Shown here: positions 13,511 through 20,286 of the stretch, piece by piece
Numbering within the stretch: position 1 is the stretch's first letter
Layout of the letters: every line of letters begins with the position of its first letter
IMG/VR virus record: IMGVR_UViG_3300042539_000724
Location: 1-44,365 of that record
Direction: 5' to 3' (one strand)
Length of the DNA: 44,365 nt
DNA from: a virus
Made by a program: the position numbers and the translations under genes
Notes under the pieces: generated by a model
Told to the model about the DNA's origin: nothing
The model's database searches: none
The model's input: only the letters and a program-made list of their open reading frames with translations

Positions 13511-13846
13511 ATGCCATACATAGAAGAAACTAGGCGTCAAAATCTAGATAAATGTATAGAGCATATGGTTCTATGTATCAAGAATAATGTTACAGATAAT
13601 GTTTTTGATTTTAATCTAAACGATGACCAAGTATTGAATATTGCAGGAGATATTAACTATTGTTTTTCTAGAATACTTGCTAGTCTTATCAACCTCCCTT
13701 TTAATAAGCCTTCATATAAAAAGGTTGCTGTTATTACTGGCGTTCTAGAGAATATTAAACAAGAATTTTATCGTCGTGTTGCATCACCTTATGAAGACAA
13801 GAAAATAGTACAAAATGGTGATATAAAAGAATATAAAAATATTTAA
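13511..13846 (+). CDS. DUF6899-like phage protein (111 aa)
   Basis: MPYIEETRR at the start, LNIAGDINYCFSRIL in the middle and VLENIKQEFYRRVASPYEDKKIVQNGDI at the end match a conserved phage protein family I would place in DUF6899. It has no established function. The start lies two bases after the previous stop. Confidence 0.7.
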   Translation: MPYIEETRRQNLDKCIEHMVLCIKNNVTDNVFDFNLNDDQVLNIAGDINYCFSRILASLINLPFNKPSYKKVAVITGVLENIKQEFYRRVASPYEDKKIVQNGDIKEYKNI

Positions 13847-13855
13847 TCAATACGA

Positions 13856-13941
13856 GTCTTGCTGTAGCCACAACGAGCCTTCTAAGCTTGTGTCATAAAC
13901 ACTGTGGATGGATGACTAGGGTTCGATTCCCCAGCAGGATA
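13856..13941 (+). tRNA. Atypical tRNA, probably Arg(UCU)
   Basis: Acceptor GTCTTGC 13856-13862 pairs with GCAGGAT 13934-13940 (two G-U); T arm TAGGG-TTCGATT-CCCCA (one mismatch); anticodon arm CGAGC-CTTCTAA-GCTTG gives TCT. Only 11 bases lie between acceptor and anticodon stem, so a normal D arm cannot form, while 26 bases with a GTCAT/ATGAC stem make a long variable arm. It may be a degenerate or unusual tRNA. Confidence 0.5.
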
Positions 13942-13961
13942 TTAATTAAAAATCAGCTTTT

Positions 13962-14032
13962 GCGTCTGTAGTTCAATGGTAGAACCTTTGATTTCCAATC
14001 AAATGATGAGAGTTCGATTCTCTCTAGACGCT
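13962..14032 (+). tRNA. tRNA-Gly(UCC)
   Basis: Acceptor GCGTCTG 13962-13968 pairs with TAGACGC 14025-14031; D arm GTTC-AATGGTA-GAAC; anticodon arm TTTGA-TTTCCAA-TCAAA with anticodon TCC; T arm GAGAG-TTCGATT-CTCTC; discriminator T at 14032, as usual for glycine. CCA not encoded. Confidence 0.92.
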
Positions 14033-14059
14033 TGACGTTGCGATAACTTGCACTATATC
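14032..14059 (+). promoter_or_regulatory. Sigma70-like promoter with CGATAA spacer motif
   Basis: TTGACG 14032-14037, 16-bp spacer with TGCGATAACTTG, TATATC 14054-14059, just behind the tRNA-Gly. Confidence 0.55.
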
Positions 14060-14079
14060 TATAGAAAGTCTATTTAAAT

Positions 14080-14277
14080 ATGAATATTAATCTTGAAAAA
14101 CATGATATTGGTTTAATTCTTGATGCTCTGGAAAGTTACCAACTTGATATTGAAAGTTACCAACTTGATATTGAGCATGGATTTGCTAATGGGCATAATT
14201 ATCCTTGGACTGAAACTGATGTGGAAAATTTGGCTAAATATCTGAATGGTATGGTGGAGGAAAATAATGACACTTGA
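14080..14277 (+). CDS. Small helical protein (65 aa) with tandem repeat, paralogue family
   Basis: The N-terminal pattern LEKHDIGLILDALE and later NYPWTETDVENLAKYL are shared with the genes at 19785 and, more weakly, 25020. The block ESYQLDI is duplicated by an exact 21-bp tandem repeat (14131-14151 and 14152-14172), a recent in-frame duplication. Function unknown. It overlaps the next gene. Confidence 0.65.
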   Translation: MNINLEKHDIGLILDALESYQLDIESYQLDIEHGFANGHNYPWTETDVENLAKYLNGMVEENNDT

Positions 14278-14470
14278 AGAGATTAAAAATCTATCCAATA
14301 CTGAATTACTAGACTTGTATTCTTTGTATGTTGAAATACATCATTATGTACCATTTGAGACACCAGAAAAAATTAAAATTTTGTACAAAAATAAAATATC
14401 AGTAGATGACCTATATGAGATTCTACTTGATAGATTGGAGAAAAGAAATGAACAAAAACGAAATCACTGA
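14267..14470 (+). CDS. Small helical hypothetical protein (67 aa)
   Basis: Start at 14267 is set by GGAGG at about 14256-14260. Charged helices (LEEIKNLSNTELLDLYSLYVEI...). Not recognised. Confidence 0.55.
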   Translation: MTLEEIKNLSNTELLDLYSLYVEIHHYVPFETPEKIKILYKNKISVDDLYEILLDRLEKRNEQKRNH

Positions 14471-14504
14471 TGATAAAAAGGCTTCTTTGGAGAATAAATG
14501 TTAG
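14448..14504 (+). CDS. Possible microprotein (18 aa)
   Basis: ATG 14448 follows ATTGGAGAAAAGAA, the ribosome-binding cassette used by many real genes here, and runs 18 codons to TAG. It may be translated, or be the remnant of a decayed gene. Confidence 0.25.
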   Translation: MNKNEITDDKKASLENKC

Positions 14505-14557
14505 ATTATGGCGATTGTCCGATAACACAATGGTAGTTCATAGAAAGCGAGTGAAGA

Positions 14558-15013
14558 ATGAAAATGAAAATCAAAATTATAAAAGAAGTTGAAGTTGAAA
14601 TTGGCCCCGGTGCCGATCTGCATGGTGCCGATCTGCATGGTGCCAATCTGAGTGGTGTCAATCTGAGGGATGCCAATCTGCATGGTGCCGATCTGCATGG
14701 TGTCAATCTGCATGGTGCCAATCTGCATGGTGCCGATCTGCATGGTGTCAATCTGAGGGATGCCAATCTGAGGGATGCCGATCTGAGGGATGCCAATCTG
14801 AGTGGTGCCGATCTGAGTGGTGCCAATCTGTATGGTGCCAATCTGCATGGTGCCGATCTGCATGGTGTCAATCTGAGGGATGCCAATCTGAGGGATGCCG
14901 ATCTGAGGGATGCCAATCTGAGTGGTGCCGATCTGACGGGTGTCAAGATCACAGATGTAGATCAATTGTTGAAAAGTCTTGGAATTGAAAGTAAAGCGAG
15001 CGCCGGCTATTAA
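14558..15013 (+). CDS. Pentapeptide-repeat protein (151 aa)
   Basis: After a short charged strand ([18 protein letters not shown]), residues 19 to about 133 are tandem A(D/N)LxG pentapeptides ([15 protein letters not shown] and so on), which fold into a right-handed quadrilateral beta helix. Some such proteins mimic DNA and block gyrase, but most have no known target; a DNA-mimic role is only a possibility. The C terminus ([14 protein letters not shown]) is non-repetitive. Bases 14712-14816 and 14832-14936 are identical, so eight repeats were duplicated recently. Confidence 0.85.
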   Translation: MKMKIKIIKEVEVEIGPGADLHGADLHGANLSGVNLRDANLHGADLHGVNLHGANLHGADLHGVNLRDANLRDADLRDANLSGADLSGANLYGANLHGADLHGVNLRDANLRDADLRDANLSGADLTGVKITDVDQLLKSLGIESKASAGY

Positions 15014-15042
15014 TCTGCTAGAGGAAACTATTGGAGAAAATA

Positions 15043-15291
15043 ATGACTGATCAACAGATTGTGGGCGAAAATCTGGTCGCTACTCTTAGCGAAAATAACT
15101 ATTATACAAGAACTCTCAATAAGATGTCTTTTCCTAGAAGTGATATGAAACCAATGTATAGTCTAACTCTGGATTATACTTTTGCAGAAGCGTCTTTAAA
15201 ATTATGCAAAGCGATTACTATGAATTTGGATAAAGAGAGTCTAACAAGTTTGGCCGATTTTATTTATAAGTCTATTGGAGAAAAAAAATGA
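15043..15291 (+). CDS. Hypothetical protein (82 aa)
   Basis: Start at 15043 behind TATTGGAGAAAAT. The end SLTSLADFIYKSIGEKK resembles LKGLADFLYNTIGEK of the gene at 15500, suggesting distant paralogues. The last codons encode the ribosome binding site of the next gene, which overlaps by ATGA. Confidence 0.55.
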   Translation: MTDQQIVGENLVATLSENNYYTRTLNKMSFPRSDMKPMYSLTLDYTFAEASLKLCKAITMNLDKESLTSLADFIYKSIGEKK

Positions 15292-15503
15292 GAGATTGGA
15301 TAGTTGATTTAGTTTATCTAGGACTTATTATTGTTAGTTTTGCTGTTTGTTATCATAGATTGTCCGTTTTGTCTCACCGAATTGATATGGTCATAATGGT
15401 TCAGCAATCTCAAGAAGAATCATTTCGTCGCTCTCTTGAAAGGGATGCTGATCTACTTTTAAAGTTAGGCAAGATAGAACAACTATTGGAGGAAAACAAA
15501 TGA
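15288..15503 (+). CDS. Small membrane-anchored coiled-coil protein (71 aa)
   Basis: One membrane helix at residues 5-25 (IVDLVYLGLIIVSFAVCYH), then a charged helix (SQEESFRRSLERDADLLLKLGKIEQLLEE). Topology resembles small phage membrane proteins such as spanin- or Rz-like helpers, but there is no specific evidence for that role. Overlaps both neighbours. Confidence 0.6.
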   Translation: MRDWIVDLVYLGLIIVSFAVCYHRLSVLSHRIDMVIMVQQSQEESFRRSLERDADLLLKLGKIEQLLEENK

Positions 15504-15694
15504 ATACAAAACAAGCACAATATTATATTGATCAAAAAAAAACGGTTGACGTTAGAATCGACCTTTGGAGTCACAATAGGATGCACATTAGTTTTTATAA
15601 TGATAGAAATGATACTTGTATTGGTTATACTTGTAGTAGAGAAGAACTAAAGGGATTGGCTGATTTTCTTTACAATACTATTGGAGAAAAATAA
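15500..15694 (+). CDS. Small hypothetical protein (64 aa)
   Basis: Begins MNTKQAQYYIDQKKTVDVRIDLW; the C-terminal helix LKGLADFLYNTIGEK is like that of the gene at 15043. Beta strands then a helix, resembling several other short proteins nearby (18821, 19075, 19994). Starts in the previous stop. Confidence 0.55.
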   Translation: MNTKQAQYYIDQKKTVDVRIDLWSHNRMHISFYNDRNDTCIGYTCSREELKGLADFLYNTIGEK

Positions 15695-15885
15695 TGAAAT
15701 TTTCACAAGAGCGATTTGTTGATATTGGTCAGACTCTTTTTACTAGTTGGTTGAAGAAGATTTCTGCACCTGAAAATATTACAGAAGGAGAGATTAGAAC
15801 AGCGATGAATAAGGCTGCAAATATGGCTTTTATTGCAGCAGAAGAATTTGCTTTAGTGTTTGATGGTCAAGAGGAAAAGAAATGA
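15694..15885 (+). CDS. Small helical hypothetical protein (63 aa)
   Basis: TAATG overlap with the previous gene; ATTGGAGAAAAAT upstream. Helical, ending GQEEKK. Not recognised. Confidence 0.55.
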   Translation: MKFSQERFVDIGQTLFTSWLKKISAPENITEGEIRTAMNKAANMAFIAAEEFALVFDGQEEKK

Positions 15886-15986
15886 TAACTATTCCGTTGT
15901 GGGAATATCGTCTATTGTATCTTATTGCGCTTCTACAGTGTTTAGCATTTATAGATAGAATATTGAATCTCGGAGCGGTAAAATGA
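15882..15986 (+). CDS. Small hydrophobic peptide (34 aa)
   Basis: ATG 15882 behind GAGGAAAAGAA, 34 codons to TGA 15984-15986, overlapping both neighbours by four bases. One hydrophobic helix (LLYLIALLQCLAFI) suggests a membrane peptide. Confidence 0.55.
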   Translation: MITIPLWEYRLLYLIALLQCLAFIDRILNLGAVK

Positions 15987-16294
15987 ATTCTGAAAAAAGA
16001 ATGATAAATAAACGTATTGAAATTATTGATATTAGGGATTTGTCTGGATCATTTGATGCTGCTATAGAGAATCTTCAAAACATTAAGAAATCACTTGAAC
16101 AAAAGTATGTTTTGAAGGAAAATGAGCGATTGTTTATATCTTTTTGTAATTATGGAGATGCTCCAGTTTTTGGAGTTTATCTACACAGACTAGAAAATGA
16201 TGAAGAATATTTAAAGAGAATTCACGCGGAGCAACTTGCCAACGAAACAAAACGCAGAAAATATGAAGAATTAAAGAAAGAATTTGAAGTATGA
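15983..16294 (+). CDS. Hypothetical protein (103 aa)
   Basis: Charged N-terminal helices, a central strand region (NERLFISFCNYGDAPVFGVYL) and a long charged C-terminal helix (KRIHAEQLANETKRRKYEELKKEFEV), probably coiled coil. No family recognised. ATGA overlap with the next gene. Confidence 0.6.
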   Translation: MNSEKRMINKRIEIIDIRDLSGSFDAAIENLQNIKKSLEQKYVLKENERLFISFCNYGDAPVFGVYLHRLENDEEYLKRIHAEQLANETKRRKYEELKKEFEV

Positions 16295-16485
16295 CCTATA
16301 CTGATAAAAAAGAACTAAAATTTATACTAATAGTTGTTGACCCAAGAGAAAGAACACAATACTTTGGCCCCTTTGATGATGGTGAAAAAGCATTAGATTG
16401 GGGAGAAGAACATTTTGATAGTACGGAATATTTTTTAATGAGTACAACTCTTTATAATCCTAATGGAGAAAAGAAATGGGCCTAG
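16291..16485 (+). CDS. Small hypothetical protein (64 aa)
   Basis: Strand-helix pattern with FGPFDDGEKALDWGEEHF, like small phage proteins containing a GPF.s...A..w motif. Unknown role. The GGAGAAAAG that serves the next gene lies in its final codons, giving the tail NPNGEKKWA. Confidence 0.55.
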   Translation: MTYTDKKELKFILIVVDPRERTQYFGPFDDGEKALDWGEEHFDSTEYFLMSTTLYNPNGEKKWA

Positions 16486-16703
16486 CACCTATTGCAAAAG
16501 TGAATAAGATTTTTTCTTTTATTTACAAAGACCAATTTTTTGATGTAATGTACAGAACAGGAAAACTTAGAGATGGTAGTGAACGTAAATTTACAAAGAT
16601 AACCCTAATCAGAATACCTTTTCCATTTATTCATAGAGATGGTCATCTTGATGAAAAAGAAATAGCACTAGTTTGTGAGGAGTTAAATGAATCTTTTAAG
16701 TGA
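16476..16703 (+). CDS. Small hypothetical protein (75 aa)
   Basis: Starts ten bases before the previous stop behind AATGGAGAAAAGAA. Basic, beta-rich middle. Not recognised. Confidence 0.55.
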   Translation: MGLAPIAKVNKIFSFIYKDQFFDVMYRTGKLRDGSERKFTKITLIRIPFPFIHRDGHLDEKEIALVCEELNESFK

Positions 16704-17034
16704 AACACTCGGCGCTCTTAATGATAATAGTAAAACACGATCTGATGTTAGATGGATAGGCTCAAGTAATTATGGCTATTTTGACTGGGAGCATTTTGTT
16801 AAAATTGCAGATGTTGAATATGATAATAGTTATGGAGCAACAGAAGTCGCAAAAGATTTAGTAGTTGTGGGAGATGATTGGTGGCTTGAAAGACACGAAT
16901 ATGATGGTAGCGAATGGTGGGTCTTTCAAAAGTTACCAATTAAACCACAAAATAAAATTGAACCAAATAAAGTTACGGGGATCTGCAAGGATACGTTTGG
17001 ATATGAGAGGTCTTTGAGACAATTAAATGAATAA
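16687..17034 (+). CDS. Conserved phage-type protein (115 aa)
   Basis: The central block VRWIGSSNYGYFDWEHFVKIADVEYDNSYGATEVAKDLVVVGDDWWLERHEYDGSEWWVF is of a type I recognise from many large phages, rich in Trp and Asp and without known function. Overlaps the previous gene by 17 bases and the next by eight. Confidence 0.65.
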   Translation: MNLLSETLGALNDNSKTRSDVRWIGSSNYGYFDWEHFVKIADVEYDNSYGATEVAKDLVVVGDDWWLERHEYDGSEWWVFQKLPIKPQNKIEPNKVTGICKDTFGYERSLRQLNE

Positions 17035-17206
17035 ATCACTTTATTGTTATCAACCATCCCCATTGGCTGAAGATATTCTTTATGCTATTTCTTGTGTGCA
17101 AGACTATAGGGGTACTGTAGACGAAAATACTGAAGAATGGATTCAAATTACTAGGAGAATCGAAGGATTGTATAAGTTTTATTATCAACATGGAGAAAAG
17201 AAATGA
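17027..17206 (+). CDS. Small hypothetical protein (59 aa)
   Basis: ATG 17027 lies in the end of the preceding gene; 59 codons run to TGA 17204-17206, which overlaps the next ATG. Sequence MNKSLYCYQPSPLAEDILYAISCV...; ends QHGEKK because the next ribosome binding site lies in its last codons. Confidence 0.55.
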   Translation: MNKSLYCYQPSPLAEDILYAISCVQDYRGTVDENTEEWIQITRRIEGLYKFYYQHGEKK

Positions 17207-17586
17207 ACAGAAGAAGTCTTATTAAATCTTTGTTACCAATAACAGCTGGGTTTTTACTTTTTAAGAACGTATATGGTGAGCATGAATCATACCTTTACAA
17301 AGGTAAAAAACTTATTGTTGTACCATCAGATACTCTTTATAATATGTGTCAGAAGAAACAAGAACCGATGTTTCTTCCTAAATTTCAATCTAATGATAGT
17401 ATCATAGACGAAATGAAAATCTTTGTTGATATGAGCAAAGAGTATAGCAATGAATTTGGATATGAAGTATATGGTTGCGTTCATAAAGACGGAAATTATT
17501 CTGTAGTCTCATTCATTGATTCGCATATTAATGATGACACTTTTATCTATCTTAAACGATCTGTTATTAAAACTAATTTGATATAA
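17203..17586 (+). CDS. Exported protein with twin-arginine-like signal (127 aa)
   Basis: Residues 1-25 (MNRRSLIKSLLPITAGFLLF) have a basic start, a hydrophobic core and NVYG before the likely cleavage. N-R-R-S-L-I-K closely follows the Tat consensus (S/T-R-R-x-F-L-K). The mature part has one Cys pair candidate (MCQ, YGC) and no family match. ATGGAGAAAAGAA upstream. Export by Tat is an inference. Confidence 0.6.
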   Translation: MNRRSLIKSLLPITAGFLLFKNVYGEHESYLYKGKKLIVVPSDTLYNMCQKKQEPMFLPKFQSNDSIIDEMKIFVDMSKEYSNEFGYEVYGCVHKDGNYSVVSFIDSHINDDTFIYLKRSVIKTNLI

Positions 17587-17644
17587 ACAAATATTGGAGA
17601 ATAACTAATGAAAACTCACACTTGTTCAATAGAGTAGAAGTAAA

Positions 17645-18046
17645 ATGAATAGAGGATTCAGAATAGTTTATCATAATTCTATTCCACTAAAACCAGAACT
17701 GTTCAATTTTTTAGATCAACAAAAAGATCAATTCTGTTCAGAGAATTCATATAAGTGTAGAAAAGATTCCTCTGCATATTATAGGCGCGGATTATTTGGA
17801 TATGGATTAGATGCTAATTTTGAGACACGACAAGAACCAATCTATACTTTTAAAAGATTATCAAGACACAGAAGAATATTCGGAATAGTCCCAGTATCTA
17901 TTTTAGTACCTACGAATTCTCCACTAATTACTACTGACTTTTGTAGGTGTGCTATTCATCTTGGAGGACAAAGAGTTAATTTATCTGTTGCATATAACGA
18001 ATCCGATTATGTAACATATTTTGAAACAGGACAAATACGAGGGTGA
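17645..18046 (+). CDS. Hypothetical protein (133 aa)
   Basis: Rich in Arg, Tyr, Phe and Ser with four Cys. Not recognised. Between it and the preceding gene, a nine-codon frame at 17608 follows TATTGGAGAATAACTA, maybe a decayed gene. Weak ribosome binding site (GAAGTAAA). Confidence 0.55.
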   Translation: MNRGFRIVYHNSIPLKPELFNFLDQQKDQFCSENSYKCRKDSSAYYRRGLFGYGLDANFETRQEPIYTFKRLSRHRRIFGIVPVSILVPTNSPLITTDFCRCAIHLGGQRVNLSVAYNESDYVTYFETGQIRG

Positions 18047-18061
18047 AACTAGTGGTATAAT

Positions 18062-18352
18062 ATGAAGTACGTTGTAAGTAATTTTCCAGAACCATCAGCA
18101 AAAAGAATGAAGGAAAACCCTAAGAAATTAGAGATCATTTTATCTAATGGTTGGGGATTTTGTCAGTCTTATGAATATTTTTTACCTAAAGAACAAACAC
18201 AATTTATTTTTGATGTAGACAAGGATTTTACTCCATCGTATAATGAAACAGCATTAGACGGTAACGTATTTTCTGTAGAACTTACTTATAGTAATACTAC
18301 TAACAGTAGAAATGAAACTTTTATTTTGGAACCAAAAAGGGAAAAGAAATGA
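18062..18352 (+). CDS. Hypothetical protein (96 aa)
   Basis: Beta-rich (KLEIILSNGWGFCQSYEYF..., VFSVELTYSNTTNS). Ends EPKREKK as the next ribosome binding site is embedded. No family recognised. Confidence 0.55.
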   Translation: MKYVVSNFPEPSAKRMKENPKKLEIILSNGWGFCQSYEYFLPKEQTQFIFDVDKDFTPSYNETALDGNVFSVELTYSNTTNSRNETFILEPKREKK

Positions 18353-18618
18353 AGGGTAAATATAGTCCAACAATTTCTCAAGCATACAAGAAAGACCAAA
18401 ATTGGTTTGATAAATATGCCGGTGAAAATCTTTACGATCCAGATGGATATGATCCTTATGGTTATGATTGTAATGGAATAGATAGGGCTGGTAAAACAGA
18501 ATATGACTATCAACAGGTTTGTGAATGTTGCGGGCAAAACCATGAGAATTTATTTTGGCAAATAAGAGATGAGTGGTCTTTTGATGGAGTAAAACCTACT
18601 AAAATAGGAGAAGTTTGA
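18349..18618 (+). CDS. Asp/Tyr/Gly-repeat protein (89 aa)
   Basis: Residues 29-48 contain a short repeat (YDPDGYDPYGYDCNGIDRAG) that could bind metal or form an acidic loop, similar to short DxxGYD repeats seen in other phage proteins. A CECCG cluster at 58-62 follows. Function unknown. ATGA overlap with the previous gene. Confidence 0.6.
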   Translation: MKGKYSPTISQAYKKDQNWFDKYAGENLYDPDGYDPYGYDCNGIDRAGKTEYDYQQVCECCGQNHENLFWQIRDEWSFDGVKPTKIGEV

Positions 18619-18619
18619 A

Positions 18620-18811
18620 ATGTATATTCCCATAATTGTTATACCTATACTAATAAGTTTGTATTGTTTATATCGTTTTATTAAGGATGGCAGTGACACT
18701 AGTTCCTCTCATCCTTTCCCTAATTTTGGTGCATTATTTAGTATTTTTTGGCTTATTCCCTCTATGTTTGTGTGGATAGTTTATCTTTGTTATTGTTTAC
18801 TTATTAAGTGA
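18620..18811 (+). CDS. Small membrane protein (63 aa)
   Basis: Two hydrophobic helices at about 2-22 and 37-62 joined by a polar loop (KDGSDTSSSHPFPN). AGGAGAAGTTTGAA precedes the ATG. Holin-like topology, but size and shape alone cannot assign that role. Confidence 0.55.
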   Translation: MYIPIIVIPILISLYCLYRFIKDGSDTSSSHPFPNFGALFSIFWLIPSMFVWIVYLCYCLLIK

Positions 18812-18820
18812 TAATAAATA

Positions 18821-19003
18821 ATGATTGAACCTACCATTTACACTCTTGACGAGGGGAAAACTTATCAAATAGATTTTGAACGAACAAAAGATCATGTTAA
18901 GTTTGAAACTATTAAAAGGGTCAAATTCCTGACTCTTGATGATCTATTGAAACTAAGAGAGAATATTGATAAAATTGTGATTAAATTTAAGAACAACGGA
19001 TGA
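18821..19003 (+). CDS. Small hypothetical protein (60 aa)
   Basis: Strands followed by a C-terminal helix (LTLDDLLKLRENIDKIVIKF), the same plan as 15500, 19075 and 19994. No function recognised. Confidence 0.5.
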   Translation: MIEPTIYTLDEGKTYQIDFERTKDHVKFETIKRVKFLTLDDLLKLRENIDKIVIKFKNNG

Positions 19004-19012
19004 AAGTTTCAT

Positions 19013-19041
19013 TTGACAACTGCCGATAAGCATAGTATACT
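19013..19041 (+). promoter_or_regulatory. Sigma70-like promoter with CGATAA spacer motif
   Basis: TTGACA 19013-19018, 17-bp spacer with GCCGATAAGC, TATACT 19036-19041. Confidence 0.75.
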
Positions 19042-19074
19042 CAAACGTCTGGCGTTACTATGCTATTGTAAACA

Positions 19075-19263
19075 ATGACAAAAATCAGAGTAATCGAACT
19101 AGAATATGATCTCATAGAGATTCATTATAATTCATTACTACAAAAGAAACCATATTTAGTTCGTGTTTTTAATTATAATAGTAGCGAACCAGAAGAATTA
19201 AGACTAGAAGCAAACGAGATAGATAACTTATACAATATTCTCAAAGAAAACAAATACTTATGA
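19075..19263 (+). CDS. Small hypothetical protein (62 aa)
   Basis: First gene after the 19013 promoter. Strand-rich with a C-terminal helix (LEANEIDNLYNILKEN). No clear ribosome binding site. ATGA overlap with the next gene. Confidence 0.55.
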   Translation: MTKIRVIELEYDLIEIHYNSLLQKKPYLVRVFNYNSSEPEELRLEANEIDNLYNILKENKYL

Positions 19264-19487
19264 ATCTTATTCCGTGTTTTAGTAATGTTGTTGGACACAA
19301 AGAGGCTCAAGAATTAGTGGTTGATTTGAACCAGATGAAGTCAAGTTTATCGGAAGATTTTTATATTAAATATAATGAAAGCCAAGATTATTCTCAAGAC
19401 GATAATTATTTGGTAATTGGTAATGTTACATCACATGATTGGGACGAACTGAATCTAGATATGGATTTTATTGAAGGATTAGCATAA
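19260..19487 (+). CDS. Small acidic hypothetical protein (75 aa)
   Basis: Acidic, Ser/Asp/Tyr-rich, ending DWDELNLDMDFIEGLA. Not recognised. About 100 bases without a gene follow. Confidence 0.5.
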   Translation: MNLIPCFSNVVGHKEAQELVVDLNQMKSSLSEDFYIKYNESQDYSQDDNYLVIGNVTSHDWDELNLDMDFIEGLA

Positions 19488-19586
19488 TGCTCGCATTAGT
19501 TCTATTTTATGCTTTTGGGATATTTTACCAGTATTAGAATTTATGACTGGTGGAACGGATACGCTGATTTATTCTAAAGGCGACTG

Positions 19587-19615
19587 TTGACAAAATCCGA
19601 TAAGTGTGTTATACT
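19587..19615 (+). promoter_or_regulatory. Sigma70-like promoter with CGATAA spacer motif
   Basis: TTGACA 19587-19592, 17-bp spacer, TATACT 19610-19615. CCGATAAGTGTGTTATACT is shared exactly with the rIIA promoter at 35892. Confidence 0.78.
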
Positions 19616-19635
19616 AGACTCACAACGGAGGCAGT

Positions 19636-19788
19636 ATGAAAGAGTATATTGTAAAATACTATTGGCCTAAAAATCATCACGAAGTTTACGCTTTCTTTTG
19701 CATGGCTGATGATAAAGAACACGCTATTGAACAGTGTCAAAACGCTTATCCTAATAATTGTCATATTCTTTCTGTGGAGGAAAAATGA
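19636..19788 (+). CDS. Small hypothetical protein (50 aa)
   Basis: ATG 19636 follows CGGAGGCAGT; 50 codons to TGA. Sequence MKEYIVKYYWPKNHHEVYAFFCMADDKEHAIEQC..., an alpha/beta mini-protein with strand then helix. GGAGG in its last codons serves the next gene. Confidence 0.6.
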   Translation: MKEYIVKYYWPKNHHEVYAFFCMADDKEHAIEQCQNAYPNNCHILSVEEK

Positions 19789-19973
19789 ATTACTATATTG
19801 AAAAGCATGATATGCAAATGATTTTGGATGCTCTTGAGTGTTTGAGTGAACATATTAAGCATTATGAAAATAATAGTCCTAATTATCCTTGGACTTTAGA
19901 TGAAGTTGATGCTCTTTTTCAGAGTTTTGATAATAGTTTTGTGACTGATTTGGATGTAAATGAGTCAAAATAA
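19785..19973 (+). CDS. Small helical protein (62 aa), paralogue of 14080
   Basis: ATGA overlap and upstream GTGGAGG fix the start. IEKHDMQMILDALECL and NYPWTLDEVDALFQSF correspond to LEKHDIGLILDALE and NYPWTETDVENLAKYL in the gene at 14080. Role unknown. Confidence 0.65.
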   Translation: MNYYIEKHDMQMILDALECLSEHIKHYENNSPNYPWTLDEVDALFQSFDNSFVTDLDVNESK

Positions 19974-19993
19974 ATCAATGTTGATTGAATAAT

Positions 19994-20191
19994 ATGTCTT
20001 GTGATAGTATTAAATTTAAGGTAATACGAGACAAAATCACCAGAAATCTTCATTTGCAAATTTATAGACCATATGGTGACAATAATGAGTTGATGCTAAT
20101 TGACCAATTTAACGAAATGACAGATAAAGAACTAAAATATTTGACAGAATATCTTTTGGGCCTATTTCAGAAAAAAAGAGAAAATTCGTAA
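19994..20191 (+). CDS. Small hypothetical protein (65 aa)
   Basis: ATG at 19994. Strands and a C-terminal helix (MTDKELKYLTEYLLGLF) like the genes at 15043 and 15500. Weak ribosome binding site. Unknown function. Confidence 0.5.
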   Translation: MSCDSIKFKVIRDKITRNLHLQIYRPYGDNNELMLIDQFNEMTDKELKYLTEYLLGLFQKKRENS

Positions 20192-20199
20192 TGTTGATG

Positions 20200-20227
20200 T
20201 TGACAACGGACGATAACATGGTAGAAT
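20200..20227 (+). promoter_or_regulatory. Sigma70-like promoter with CGATAA spacer motif
   Basis: TTGACA 20200-20205, 16-bp spacer with GGACGATAACATGG, TAGAAT 20222-20227. Confidence 0.75.
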
Positions 20228-20286
20228 ACGAGTATACCACTTAGGATTCATTACTCTAGTAGAAATTGGAAAAAGGAGAACATCAA

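Noticed and set aside
14501-14965. Minus-strand repetitive frames and CRISPR-like appearance at the pentapeptide gene
   Set aside because: The 15-base periodicity has no unique spacers and encodes pentapeptides on the plus strand; the antisense frames are artefacts.
17608-17637. Nine-codon frame behind a good ribosome binding cassette
   Set aside because: Too short to call a gene; noted only as a sign that the cassette can outlive its gene.
18620-18811. Holin assignment for a two-helix membrane protein
   Set aside because: Topology fits but no endolysin or spanin genes lie nearby and many other tiny membrane proteins here look alike.
19486-19536. 16-codon hydrophobic frame after the 75-aa gene
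   Set aside because: No separate ribosome binding site and no conservation visible, so not supported as a gene.
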